Assembly: GCA_020055645.1 (NCBI GenBank)
Contig: CM034548.1
Coordinates: forward strand, 37,316,296-37,380,295
Length of the DNA: 64,000 bases
From: Tomocerus qinae
Lineage: Eukaryota; Arthropoda; Collembola; Entomobryomorpha; Tomoceridae
Direction: 5' to 3'
The translations under genes and the position numbers were made by a program. Below are positions 42,001 through 55,400 of the stretch, piece by piece. The notes under the pieces are model-generated. The model had not been told where the DNA came from. It saw only the letters and a list, made by a program, of their open reading frames with translations, and made no database searches. Positions within the stretch are counted from its first letter, which is position 1. Each line of letters opens with the position of its first letter.

Positions 42001-42598
42001 GGACATCCTTTCTTCAAATTCCGAGGTCTCTGCTGCTCCGTATGGACGGGAAAACATTATCCTCCCTCTTCATAACGCTTTTCAGGTTGATTGCTTCCTT
42101 GCTCATCTAACGGGAAAAAAGATATTATTGTAAAATTTTGAAAAGATTAGAGACTATACATCTGAAAACCATGCTATGAAAATTATGCTTTTGTCATAAT
42201 CTAATTTACATTCCAGAAATTTTATTGAATAAGTCACTTCTTATGATTTTCACTGAGTTATGCTTAAAAGACTTATAAATGTCCATTGCATTTAGATTTT
42301 ATTTATAATAAAACTGCTATTTTAGCATTTTGGAAGTGTAAATTCAATAAAATTAAGAAAAATGGGAGTGTTTTCAAACAGCACTTACCAATCATGTACA
42401 TGTTGATTGCAATTGCGTTCTTCAAAAGAGCACCTTCACACTTTCGTCGCATCAAAATGGATCAAATCCCAATTCTAAATAACAAACACCACAGTTAGAT
42501 TTTCGTTTTATTATATTTTCTGTCGGGTAAATTATGCGTGACTTTCTAATGCTCACCTTTTTGGAAAATTATCGAAGGTATTCAAATATCTTGCTTGC

Positions 42599-42634
42599 CA
42601 GCGGCGGAGGCTGGTGATTTTCCTCCGCCGCCGG
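42599..42634. repeat. GC-rich hairpin, 10-bp perfect arms
   Basis: GCGGCGGAGG and CCTCCGCCGC form perfect arms around a short T-rich loop, in DNA that is otherwise A+T-rich. It is related to the copy near 39051 and in style to the one at 46784-46820. Confidence 0.7.
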
Positions 42635-43655
42635 ATAATTATTTTGATTCTTTGATGTGGAAAACTCGCTGTATATTATACCCAGTAAAACAGAAATGAT
42701 TTTCAAAGCGCTTCGGACAAAATTTCTCAGCTCATATAAGGTGCAAAACTCATTAAAAAGTAATTGCATTTACTTCCGCATACATGTGCAAATAACTGCC
42801 ACGTCTATTATGTCAACCAGCCAATGAGATTAAGACATGTAGACAACCACGTTGTCCAAGAGAAAGGAATGCTACTTTATGCTACGTGTCAATTCTTGAA
42901 TAGCAGACAAGAAAATTCATCATGCGACGTAAAACGAAAATTCCTCTAATGGAAATGTAATATTATCTAAACAACGACACTGTTTTTTCTTCCGGGTACC
43001 CAAAATGCATTTCTATTTTTAGCAGTCCTTGACTTGTTTTTCTGCAAGCATTTGAATATACACTTAATATACAGCCTACCACACCTAACACTAAAGTGAA
43101 GTCGTCATTGAAGTTTGAACTAGTGCGATTCGGAACCGATTTATGAACCGACTCTGTGAGTGATAACGAAGCAAACTCTAGCAGTGTTCACACCTGCCTT
43201 TCATTTAAACAGTTTCTAGTTTCTACTACCAATATTATGTACCTGCTTTGATTTTTTCCACGCTGGCCACTCAATATGGATATGCAACTACAATCTAAGA
43301 TTTTTATCCGAGAAATTCTATTTTATTCGTGAATGGATGAAAATGTAGCCACTAAATCTGGTTTACAAGGTTAGCTTAATTAAATTAACGATGACAGTTT
43401 AACTTGTACATATTTACTGTTGTAGTAGTATATACTACTTGAGAAATTAATAAATTAGAGCCCAATATTGAAAGTAATACAAGAAGTAATATGAACAGTA
43501 TAAATATAAAGTAAATATCTTACTAGCAGAAATTTCAATTACATTCAAACCGCTTTTATTGGTTCATCTTTATTTATTCTCATCATTAATGCACAAACAT
43601 TTCCGGTAAAACAAAGATTAAGGTGTTTACTTGTTCGTAAACCATTCCATATCAG

Positions 43656-45940
43656 TTGATATATATAAAGATTATTTCTTTGCATCTAAAGGACATAGTT
43701 GGAATTTCTATTAAATATTTACTGACTTGTAGCTATAAGCTTGATTCATTTATTAGGGAGGTATTATTGGTTGGCAGTCAATATATTTACAGCGTCCTTA
43801 GGTGGGAAGACATCAATTTTTCAAAGGACCTTAGCAGAAACAACTTAAAGCACTTCATACTTTTGCTTTTATTGAGAAGTTGGGACACGTAGTTAAAAAA
43901 AGTGAAGATGTAGGACTCGCAAGAGATCGAATGGGGGAATACACTCATGGGAACAATTCGTACGACTTTCTGACTGCTTTCTAAAATTTTAATGGGGAAA
44001 GTATAGATTCTAAGAGAGCTGTCTTACACCTGACACGGAGCCAGAACTGATGACAAGTGAATGCATCTGACGTCTATCTTGAGAAGAGAGTCTTGGCTCT
44101 GAAGCGACCACTTTAAAAAATCAAGCTGGAAGCTCAGACGAATCTTCAAATGAAGTATCTGCAACGTGGCATTTGGAAAGCATTGCAGAGCTATTCTTCG
44201 AAACTTCGTGACTTCAACGAAAATCCCACCGACCCATTCCTGCCTTCATATTGGTAACGTCCCTGATGTTACGTCTTTTGTAGTCAAAGGGAGTCCAACT
44301 CTGTTGTGTAGAAAACGTACATACATTAGTGAGTCTTGGTCTATGCTGTCTGTACATTTTCATCCTCCTGTTCGAAGAAAATGCTTGAAAGAGTCATAGT
44401 GGGACTTTCAGTTTGCGTTTTACAATAGTTTTCTGAAAAAGTCTCTCGCGATAAATGCTGAATACATTCGAAGTCCAGTTCCGATTCTACAATATTGTAG
44501 GGTCTTTGGGGTGGTGTGGTCGACGTCGGCTGGGGAGATGGAGCTCGAGTTGTCTATAGATAGGGGAATTAAAAGCCAGCAGTGATAATTTACATTTAAT
44601 TAAAGCCATCAAATCATCTATTTGTATTTTTTAGAGTCTTACGTTTCTTTAGGTTATGGGGGAGAGCCTCTCCCGGAGAGGTTGAAGTTTGTAGTACCCG
44701 ACACTGTTTCCATTGGAGTAGGGCGTTTTAAGTAGAGCGAAACCATTCCTTCTGTTGAAGGCAGGTGTTAAATTGGTAACTTACGATGAAACGGCTGTAA
44801 AATGGACAAAATGGTGGGTAAGTGGGCGGTTAAAAAAGTATCTTCGTTAATGGAGTAATGATGTTATATAATTGGAACCAAGGTAAATCAGGTAGGACAA
44901 CGTTTTATCGAATGATGTTTTACTAGTATTGGTTCAAACCTGATTTGTTTTCTGAAAGGATTGTTTTCAGTAGCATCACATTTTCTGGGACCGCTTCATC
45001 CGTTAAACCTATAATTAATATATAATAGCTTACAAACAGGAACTGTAGCTTTTTATTGATACATTTTTAAAGTGGATCTCCTCACCATTTTATTTCCACA
45101 AGCTGCAAAATGTCATCTAATACGAAGTCCTTTCAGGTCGACTCCTTCCAAGATTGTCCTATTTATACATAATTAAATGATTCATTTACCTTAGAATATA
45201 TAGTATTTGTAATTGATGACTGAAAACCATGGATTTGATTATGCCATATTGAAAATTTGAGCAATTTAAAAAATTATCTTCATACATGTGAAATCTTCGT
45301 ACTGACATCCCATTAGTAGCTTCATCCAATTAGAAATAATAGTAATGTATGAATAGCTCCACCCACAACGGAAAATAGATCATGTTACGTACCCACAAAC
45401 ATAGCACGAAGCTGCTGCAGCTGAAAAGTATAAAATACATAATATCAGGGTTATAGAAGAAATAGAAGGATTGGATGAATTGGTTCCAGTAAACAACTAT
45501 TTATTTATTAAGATGTTTACTTACCTTAATGTTCACAACTTCCGGGAATGCCGACAAGTCTTTGTCTCCTAATTGGCCTCTCCAATTGGTCCAATTCGTC
45601 GTAATAACAGGAGCGTTACCAATATAAAGTCAAAGATGAGTCGGTAATGATTTTTGCTGAAGTTAAGAAATTTTGACAATGAGATATGAAATGCCTAAAA
45701 ATGTCATTTTAACAGTAAATTTAATTTGAAGATCCGTATTTGCTTTCTTCTCGTCATTCGGTTGTAAATGAAGTCCTTTGATGTCCTAGTATCGACTTCG
45801 AAAAAGACACAGCTCACTCATTTGACATCTGGTCTAACACCGTGTTAGGTGTCCGACATACAATCTTCGAAGGGCATATATTGGTACATAATAATTTTAG
45901 AAAGCCTAGTTCAACGAAAGTAAAGTACCAAGAGTTGCAA
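43656..45940 (+). pseudogene. Run of coding-like fragments, probable decayed unknown gene
   Basis: Several + strand frames look like protein rather than translated non-coding DNA. They are 43835-43981 (ending SEDVGLARDRMGEY...YDFLTAF), 44083-44208 (EESLGSEATTLKNQ...), 44154-44582 with one in-frame TAG at 44397 (SFVVKGSPTLLC...; WDFQFAFYNSFL...; GEMELELSIDRG), 44601-44732 (LGYGGEPLPERLKFVVPD), a frame ending KLVTYDETAVKWTKWW before a GTAAGT at 44817, 44927-45022 (YWFKPDLFSERIVF), 45405-45569 (EEIEGLDELVPVNN) and 45782-45940 (SIDFEKDTAHSFDIWSN). Several adjoin good splice-site words. I do not recognise the family. It may be a pseudogene, a mobile-element remnant, or exons of a divergent real gene. 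Confidence 0.35.
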
Positions 45941-46202
45941 TGAGTGAGATTTCGGCAATGCAATCTCTTGCAACTCACTACACGTTCACTTCTTTTACAC
46001 AGACGTGTCCCAAACATCCCAGTAAAATCAAGTGAACTAAGAAGATCAATAAGCGTCCCTAAGCAGAATAGTATTTATAAAATTGTTTAACATTGAAGAT
46101 CCTGAGAATACAATCGACGACCAACTATATGCCTCCGCAAAAATTCTTCCTTCTTTCTCATTTACTTAAAATTTGTGTGGACATTTCATCCAATTTTTAA
46201 CG

Positions 46203-46683
46203 ATGCATGTAAGTTGATGTTGGTACCCATCTGGAAAAACAAAATTATTCAAATAATTACAAATTAAAATCATTTGAATCATGGATGGAATTGAAATCCA
46301 TTAAAGATAAAGGAATATCCGAGATTGAGTTGCGACCTGGAGGTAATAGAAGAGAAACAATTGCACATTTTAGAAAAAATAGTACACATAAGTTTTCGAG
46401 TTCAAAATCAAGAAAGATTTAAATAAATAAATTTTCTGTACATTAGTAGAGTAGGCAGATATTGTCCACGAAGCGAAGGAACCAAATGGTTTTCTTCAGA
46501 CATTTCTGTTTACCCTACTAATGTAAAATTTATCTCCATTTTTAATTCGAAAACGACTTTGATGCTTCGACCAATGTACAATTTTTCCCTAAAATGTGAA
46601 ATTGTTCCTCTTCTGTCACCTCCCGGTCGTAACTCAATAACAGCCCTTTATGCTTTAAATTACTGGTATTAACTTACATGCTC
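46203..46683. repeat. Inverted duplication preserving a reading frame
   Basis: Arms at about 46321-46470 and 46500-46641 are reverse complements with many substitutions. Weaker similarity extends outward to a shared GCATGTAAGTT at about 46205 and 46680. In one frame the left arm (+) reads IELRPGGNRRETIAHFR and the right arm (-) reads IELRPGGDRRGTISHFR. Several differences fall at synonymous third positions (TTG/TTA, CCT/CCG, AGA/AGG). This suggests two opposed copies of an exon rather than a non-coding foldback. The family is not recognised. Confidence 0.6.
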
Positions 46684-46783
46684 TCGATTTCACTGCTCTG
46701 AACTGTGAAATTAGTTTTCGAATATTTCCAATGGTCTAGGTTTATGTTTTCTTCACTCGTCACTCAATGCCTATATGTAACTA

Positions 46784-46820
46784 CCGGCGGCGGCGGGCGA
46801 ATGGCGGGCGCCGCCGCCGG
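46784..46820. repeat. GC-rich perfect hairpin, 12-bp arms
   Basis: CCGGCGGCGGCG (46784-46795) and CGCCGCCGCCGG (46809-46820) flank a 13-base loop. All but four bases of this 37-base stretch are G or C, in a locally A+T-rich region. Confidence 0.85.
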
Positions 46821-49800
46821 GTTCTAGCGGTTGTGTCTTCAAGTACTTCCTTTGGTTTGGAGAACTTATTTACTTGCAATGGAGATTAAGTCTTAATGAA
46901 GCAGAGAGAAGAAATGTCCCTGCTTTTATAGTGTAAGTAGTGTATAGTCCGGGAAAAACTGTTAAAGAAAAGCAGAGTAACTGTAGGAGTCCAATAAGTT
47001 CACACCGGCAGACGAGTCCTAAAACCCAACTTTAGTGTTACTGTTGTCTGCTAATGGAGGAGCAAACCAAAGACCGCAGCAGGAGTGAGACTTCACCTTT
47101 GAAGCCTTATCCTCTAAAATCAAAGGAAAGAGAAAAGTTGTTGTCTAAAAAGCAAAACTAACTCTTTATTTTCATGATATTGGGGTGGCGAGCCTTCTTT
47201 TGGAATGCATTTTAACTGCGAAAGAATGCTGAAAATTTAGGATATCTCAATCTGAAATAAGAGAACAGACTAAGCGAAACCAGTACCTAATGCCCGTCCA
47301 ATTTTCTACTAAAGTTACTATTTTCTTAACTATTATTTAAGCTTTATTACGGGTTTCCGACAAATTCTCATCAATCCCTCTGCAAAGCACTGACTAAGCT
47401 AACCAGTAACTTAAAAACAGTTTAAATTTTACAAACGACAATCTACTAGATATTTATATCCAATTCAGACCACGCGTAAATAATTGTTTTATTAGGGCAT
47501 TTCATAGTTCACTCCCAGATGACTCACTCCCTTGATTCTCCCAATTTTGTAGACAAAACTAATAGATCAAACATAAAAAAACAAATATGAAATAATGATT
47601 TTCTGGACATGTCATTTCGTTTTACCCTCGAGCTCTAATTCCAAAATTGAAATATATAAGATCTTCAAACATATGGTGTTCAGTTTTCATTGGTTTAAAT
47701 TTTGAAGATAAGAAACCCACCAATTTAAGAATCCTTGTACATGGTTGTAAGACCAGGCCCAGTCGACTACAAAAGCAGTTTTGGCCCAATACTATCTTAA
47801 AATCTTAATCACATTAAGGGTGTGCAGTTTGGGCATGAAATTCATCCCTCAATAGCTAAAGAAAACTAAATTAAGACGCTGAATATTTTCAGCACTTTCT
47901 ATGTCTCCGGTATTTTATTTTTTCTCTATTTACCTGTTAACCAATTCGACTTCTACAGTTACTTTGATAACCTTTTGACTTGACCATTTTCTGTAACAGT
48001 TTGTAGGTGGATGGACTTCCGCATTGCTGGAACTTGTTTTGTTTCAATAATATTTGTCACCTCGCCCAAAAAACATCACGCCATACAGTATTCTGCATAT
48101 TGACCAATTAGCAACGAGCACGTTCAAATCAACAAGTATAGTCTTCCGGGTTAAACTTTCCACTGTTTATTACTTACATAGGCGTTGGCATTCCGATTTT
48201 ATCACGTTTTTGAGACATGTGTAGCATTACGGGAAACAAAAGGTACTACGTGGCACCGCACCGAAAGAATGAAGATATGTGCATGTGCTATAATAGGTAC
48301 CTATCAGTGATACTAATCAGTGAACAATAATAACCCCTAGAAATCCTAAATTAGATCTTTGGGTTCTTGGCTTTCCATGATTATAGAAAATTCGGTATAT
48401 TATATCGATGCATAAAAGATTGAGTTGTCTTATTAACAATAAACCTTTTCTTTATTACCAAGCAAACATGTACAATGGAATTAGTCTCTCAAATTGAATG
48501 AATTTTGAATGGTCAACTTTATGCTGCTTAAAAAAAATCAAACAAATACTTAGCACTAATGGATACCCAATTAACCACTTCTATAAAATGTACAGATGTG
48601 TGTCTACTACACATTTACAAAGTAAAATTCGAAAGGAGTCTGTCCACAGACTTTATGATCACATAATTTAATCATAATTTACAAAGTAAAATGTACCATA
48701 ATTACAACAGAACTAATCCACAACAATTCTGTGATCTTCCAACATTTTAAACAGTAGCTTGAGAGTCAGGAATCAAGAAGCTATATTTTATACCAAATGT
48801 TTTGTTTTTCATTATAGTCGACTACGATCAACAATAGGCAAAAACGACTAAAATGAGCTACAAATAACAGATTAGCATCACAATGTAAAAACAGTAGCGA
48901 TACAAAGTTTCATGTTGTTAGGTAGGAAACAAATTGTTATTATGCATAGCTTTTTTTGGAAAAGAACAAGTTTCCAAGAAATAGAAACAAACATTTGTCC
49001 ATAGTGATACAGATTAGTGGATTTGTCTATGAAGGTATCAATAATCAATATGGATTACAATATTCATACATCAATCACCTGAAATGACTAACTCCAAAAT
49101 AATCAGCAAAGAAATCCCCAAAGTAGCAACTGGAAGCAAAACATTAATCTGAGAAATGTTCATATTCGTAAAAATGGTTTATAAATAAAGAAAATATTCA
49201 ATACTTTACGACAATGTTATCAATAGGAATACATTTAGAGCAATAATACTTCCTATGCATATAATTTAGCTTCTATACATAAAAATGACAATTTTTCTTA
49301 GCCAAATTAAGAAAATGTATTTACAATTAGCAACAAAGCAGTACATACAAGTAGATGCCGTTACATGATTTGTATAAGCTTATAACTAAGAAATTATTTT
49401 ATTTATACATTATTATATTTAAAATTTTCGTACTTTTAATAATATACTAATAGCGCTGTTTTCTTAGTTGTATATTTTTAAGTTTAAAGGTTAGTAAATT
49501 GACCTTAACATCAGGGGCTCTTAATACCTTACGAACTTCTAGCCTTTCTTCTGTGATTTCATTTTTAAAAGGTTTTCAATCAAACTACTGTATTTGCGTA
49601 CTAAAATTATTTTTGATCGAAAAGCTGCTAAGAATTATTTTACTGATGGAAATCAGCATTAAAATTACTTGCCCATTCATCTAAGAATCATTGCATGGGA
49701 ATATACTAATTGGGATGAGTATGCTATTACCCGGTTTACAGAGGTAATAATAATTCCTTGCAATGAGCAACCATTATAAACTTCTTGGCCTTATTATTAC

Positions 49801-52376
49801 CAACCGAATTGCTCCTAGGAATTGGAGATTGCAATTTTGAATAGTTGAGAAGAAAGTGGAAGTTGTAACATATTTTAGTAATAAAAAATACGAGTGATTT
49901 CTGTAGAAAAAAACTATACGAAATAAATACTGTTATAAATTCGGTGAAATTTGAAAAGCCTTATAACATTCCACTTTTTGAAAAGAAAGCTTAGATGAAG
50001 GAATCCTACATTTTTATAGATAGAGCAAGATTTATGCAATACTTACTAATATTCTTAAGATTTTCAATAGAAGCATTTTCTAATATATGATATACTGAAT
50101 TTTAAACTATTCGTTATAAATAGCAAAAACTTTCAATATATTTACAGTTCGTTGATATTACACATTTAAGTAGTACATTTTAAGTAACATTTTGCAATTA
50201 TGAATATTGCATAGTTGTAACAGCGCAATGGTAACCTTGCACTTTATATACATACATATATTATGTAAATGTAATTTCTCTCCCTAATCTTTATTATCAT
50301 AGTGACAGAGATTATTGCACAAAATGTAATTCTAAAAGACCGTAGCCTAATACTACGTTATTACAAGAAATAAATGTTAGATTAGCTTACAATTTCGTGA
50401 TTTTACTAAATAGTGATACTATCAGTAGGATATTGATTACACAATGTAGCATCTTTCCCAATCGATACATATAATGGAAATTGGCTGCTTTTTCCATTAC
50501 ATGTTTCGAATATAGACTTAAATATTATTTCTTGATTTGATTACGTAAGCTTACTACTATAGTGTTTGGTCAACATCACATTGCATTATTAGTGACAATA
50601 AAATGAAGCAAAGCAAGGGACAAGCATTTGGAAGAGTTTATAATTATAACTGGGAACTTTGACAATTGATTTCCTTAGAATTCTACCACAATACAGATAC
50701 AATTTAGTGACACGCTTCACACTGCCTATATGCGTGATATTTTCCACAGAATTTAGTATTCTTTATAATGTCTACTACGTTTTGCGACTACTGTTCCTAT
50801 TAACTCCTGTTGAGTGCATCCCCTACTACATCGTCTTCTTCTTACATGCAAACTATGCACGTGTAGTTGTGGAGAAAAATTATTATTCATCCACATCCGA
50901 AACTCTACAGATAAGACTACATTTCATTTAGCGTTTTCCTCATGGAAAAGCATTTTCAATATTATATTATTTACATTATTTATTAGATTGTTCAATAAGT
51001 TTCTTAACACGAAACGATCAATCCAAATTTTCCTGAAAAATTAAGATTTGGTAAAATAGCCAATATTTATTTCGTTTTTAGCCAAAGCAAAGAACAAATA
51101 TAAACTGAACAATGACTTAACACTCAAAACCCTGTTTTCTGACGTTGGTGATAATCAATCGTATACATTTCCACGTATTTATAAATACCATTCGTATACT
51201 GTTCTTAAACTCCTTTACCCAAATTGGCAATAGTACATGTACAGTTTATGTGACATGTTTTATTCAGTAACGCGACACTTTTCACGTATTGGAAATTCTC
51301 AACGCGTTACTTTCCACCTTCTATTCTTGTGTCTCGTAATAATTTATATGAATAGTCCAATGCAGTACGAGTACGAATGATTTGCCTACCGTTCAAGAGA
51401 TGTACTTATAAAGAAGAATGTTAATGACCGTTACTTATCGGTATTTAAGACAACGTCCCTGTGTGATTAAGGGGATAAAAACAACAACAAAACGTTACAA
51501 AGATGAAAAGATAAGTGGATCGACTAAATACATGCAAGAAATTGATTATGACCAGTTGATGTGTTTCCATACATAGAGTTGGCATTTTTGTGTGCCTTAT
51601 TGGTCCCTCTCTTTGATCGACTGAATGTTTTTAGTAGCTTGAGATTTTGGTACTTTTTTGCTTGACTCGGTTTAATTATATACATCCCCTAGTAGTTCCT
51701 TAATTCAACTGTACTATACTCATTCTTTGTTAAATGCCTTTGATCTAAAAAGTTGTAATTTAAGACAAAGTGCACACTAAACGCTGTAAAAGTCAGAATT
51801 ACTTTCTAGGAATGGAAAATAATTTATTAGAAAGTTTTGTGGCAAATGTTGACCTACAATTAAAAGCTGTAACGGATAATTGTTTGAAGTTTAACCGTTT
51901 AGAAGGCCAAAAGTAAACCACCGTCACATCATTATACGATCTGTATCCAGTACGGTTTTATCTAAACTATTTAATGCAATATATTTTGATTCGAGTGTAC
52001 GTCACATAAACAAGATAATTAATTTCCCAAAAACTGAGGCAATCAAATGAACTAAACTAAAAGAATCATCCTCCAACCAAGACAATTAATTGTCCTTTGA
52101 TTTTGTCACAACACTCATTTGCGCAAAAACGAAGATTTTGAATTGTGCTATTCTACAACTGGAAAAGTGATCTTAAGTAATCTTTAATTTCCTTAAAGAT
52201 ACTTGGAAGTTGAGGGTAAAATTTTTTCTTGAATCTGCAATCAATGAGATTCTGTACACAATTTCATTTAAGAGGATATTGATTACAATTTTATGTTGAA
52301 ACGCTACTACAAATACTTTCTGGAATTTTATCAGGCAATGTTGCTACTGGCTACATTCCGATACATCCCGTAGATA
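46821..52376. other. No gene seen; downstream of SerT
   Basis: Composition is mixed to about 48.3 kb, with small coding-like patches too short to support. From 48.4 kb on it is very A+T-rich without convincing frames. The left end of the SerT transcript presumably lies in the last few hundred bases. Confidence 0.5.
52183..52188 (-). promoter_or_regulatory. Candidate SerT polyadenylation signal (ATTAAA)
   Basis: An ATTAAA hexamer on the - strand lies about 190 bases past the SerT stop. A canonical AATAAA lies further on at 51828-51823. In DNA this rich in A+T such hexamers arise often by chance, so either or neither may be used. Confidence 0.2.
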
Positions 52377-52493
52377 TTAAACTGCTTCTCCGATGATGTT
52401 GCTTTTCACTTGCGTAGCTTCAGCTTGAATGCCGTTCAGATTTGCTGCCTGTTGCACAGTGTCTCTCCAAGGTGTAGTCAATACTTTCAATCG
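52377..52493 (-). CDS. SerT: SerT terminal exon (C-terminal tail, stop)
   Basis: After a TTTTTGTTAG acceptor the exon reads [15 protein letters not shown], then a polar tail ending in NIIGEAV and a TAA stop at 52379-52377. The TTPWRD motif is shared with insect SERT tails. The tail is cytoplasmic and 38 residues long. Confidence 0.93.
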   Translation of the reverse strand, partial: RLKVLTTPWRDTVQQAANLNGIQAEATQVKSNIIGEAV

Positions 52494-55400
52494 CTAACAA
52501 AAATAATACATTTAGAAAAATTTAATCTGGATTCTAAATTTAGAAAGGTATTAAAAAATTGGATTTTTCTTACGTGCCAAAATGTTCCTTTGGTTACAGC
52601 CATTTTATAGATAGCCATACCAGGAATACAAGCAACGCTTGAAGATGCAATGCACCAACCCAGAATATTTGCCCAAGGAGGATAAACGTAGTTTTCGTAA
52701 ACTAACGGTTCATAACCGTACAATCCATAAATAATGATGAACTGCAAAGACAGAATAGTTATTAATTTTTTATGATAATTTACTGTCGTCTAAAATTTTA
52801 AAACTGGATATTTTATTAGATTGACTACACCTTTTACTAATATTTTGTACAATAAATAATATCTGTAAATATGACAAACATTTTCTGCAATGATGAAAAT
52901 ACACTGCAAAAAATATTGCAAAATAACTAAATGAATAATATAAATAAATAATACCAAAATGAATATCGGGGCCACAAATCGCCAGCAGACACGCCAATAA
53001 GTTCCAGGATAGAAACCCATCATTTCCCGAATGTCGGCGCTGAAACGGTCGATTCCTAATGAAATATAAATAAACAATGGCAACATCCGTAAGAGTTTAG
53101 GGTATTCACAGAGCTCCCTTAAATCCATCCATATTAATAAACTTAGAAAATAGCAGTCGCTCATGTATCATTTTCTCCTGTTCAATTTAATCAAAGACAA
53201 AACACCGAATGTTTATTTATTTGTAAACCTGATTGCCAACTAGCACAAAAATACGTACGTGATTTCTACAACTACAGGTTGCACTGTTATATGGAAAACT
53301 GTTCATTATGTTGAAGTAGATAAAATTTTATTTCCTAATTAACTATTACACTGGGAATAAACTAAAAGTTATGGCGTTGATTTAGCTGTGAAAATGAAAT
53401 TAATAAACAAACCATAAATCCAGGAAACGGCGATAGCTTCAAAAAAGACAGCAATGAGAATGGAATAGCCAGCTGCATATCTTTCCAAAAGGTTGAAGAA
53501 GTAGAATCCGCCTTGAGAGCAAGAGGCTAGTCCGACGATGAAGTAAAGAGAAAACAGACACAGCACAAAAATCTCACGATGAGCACCGATTATCGGAAAC
53601 TCGTCACTCAGAGCAGTAATTATAGCTTCGGAACCTCCAAACTGAAAATTCATATAAATAAATACTGAAATGTGCATACAGAGTTACAGTAGTTTGTTTA
53701 TTTTGACCAGACATCGAAAGTTCCTTTGAGACTATATATCTTCCATAGGTATATTAAGAAACCTAATATCTTACAGAAACGTGAGCTAGTGGAAAGCGAT
53801 TCATTAACATTTTATCGCGAGGGTAATAGAAGAAGTGTAGGATATTTTACTGACTATTCCTTATTTTTCTTTTTGCAAAAGTTACTATTCTGCTCAAGAC
53901 ATTTAAATTATTTACAGGTAGCATCATATTAATAAACATAATTGCAGGGGAATCAATAGCACTAATTCCTGTTCGATAATTCACTCTCTTTCATAACAAG
54001 ATTATTACTAATATCTATCGCACAATCTCTTCATAAAATAATGCTATTATAATTTCAAAAATTAAATATTGTAAAAATGTGACATATAAGTTACATTGTT
54101 AGTCATAAGTTACAATGACATTGTAAAATAAAGGAAAAGTGGAATTAAACTAGGAATAAAAAAACTTACGGAACTATCCAATCCAAGAGTCAGAAGCATC
54201 ATGAAGAAAATTAAAGCCCAGAAAGTAGAGCCCCGCATAGTCGCAATTGCTTCAGGGTAGACGACAAACACTAGTCCAGGGCCCTCAGTAGCAACTTCCT
54301 GTGAATAACAAGAAATTCTTTGCCACTTATTGAGGAAATTCTGGAGAATTAATTTCTCAAAGGTAAATATTTGATCAAAAAAGTAAATATCTAGTACTAC
54401 TATAAGTACTATTATGAATTGTTATAGTAGTAGTGACTGTATTCAGAAAACTATTTTTCTTAGAGCATTTTTGGTAATATCTCAGAAGGTATTACCTGAA
54501 TAGGTCGTTTAGTTTTCCATGACATGTAGCCTAGTACAGAGAAAATGACAAATCCGGCGATAAAACTTGTTGCGGAATTGATGCAACTCGTCAAAAGGGC
54601 ATCCCTGTAAATGATTGGTTTCATTTCAATTAGTTATTACTGAGGACAGATTGACTAGACTCCAAATAAAGCGAGAATTAAAGCTCGAGTTTACTTGTAA
54701 ACATTGTTGTGGAACTTGTTATAGGATGCAAATGCAAGGAGTACTCCGAATCCCGGTCCCAACGAAAAAAACACTTGAGTAGCTGCATCAACCCACACCT
54801 GAGAACAAAATAAACATTCAACGAAAGTACTTTCTAACTTTTTGAACAGATTAGCACATCCACACGCAAAGATGACGTCATTTCGCTAAAATTGCCTTAT
54901 CCATCTACTTAATATTATCACTTGGTAAGTCATATTCATACTATATTCTCAAATTCTCATCTTAAAGCAAGAAAACTAGAACGAGTATTTATGTTTGTAG
55001 TCTTTTTTAATAGCCTCTAATTGAATGCATCAAATAGGTTAACGTTAGTAAATTAGTTACAAAGAGTAGACTTAAACATCGTCCCCTTCAACTCCGAAAT
55101 AAGGAAAGATGACATCTATAATAAAACTATGATTTGGGGGCAGGATGATACTTTTGTTTATACGGTCGTTGATCTTCTTGCAATAAAAGCTTTAGTGCCA
55201 ATTTATGTGTGGAACGAAAGTGATAAATAGGACAGTTTTGAATGGAGTGAGAGATACTAGGTATAAATCGGGAAGATTATCCTGAAACTAATCTTTGATT
55301 AACCTGAATAGATGATCGAAATAGGACAATAGCCATAAAATATTTATTATTACTATCCAATTACGCGTAAGAATTAGGAAAAAACCATATAGAAATGGCA

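Larger units (their letters stand above)
34127..43655. other. No supportable gene
   Basis: AT-rich DNA right of the Harbinger element. About 35700-36050 is purine-rich on +, followed by a more pyrimidine-rich stretch to about 36460, with an (ATG)5 run at 36035-36049. From about 37.4 kb on the base composition is more even and many short frames look mildly coding-like without any recognisable motif. GC-rich hairpin copies occur near 39051 and 42599. Confidence 0.5.

Noticed and set aside
46784..46826. Helitron 3' end (hairpin followed by CTAG)
   Set aside because: The hairpin is followed by GTTCTAG, but the next base is C rather than the usual T. No 5' TC end or helicase was found, so this stays only a possibility.
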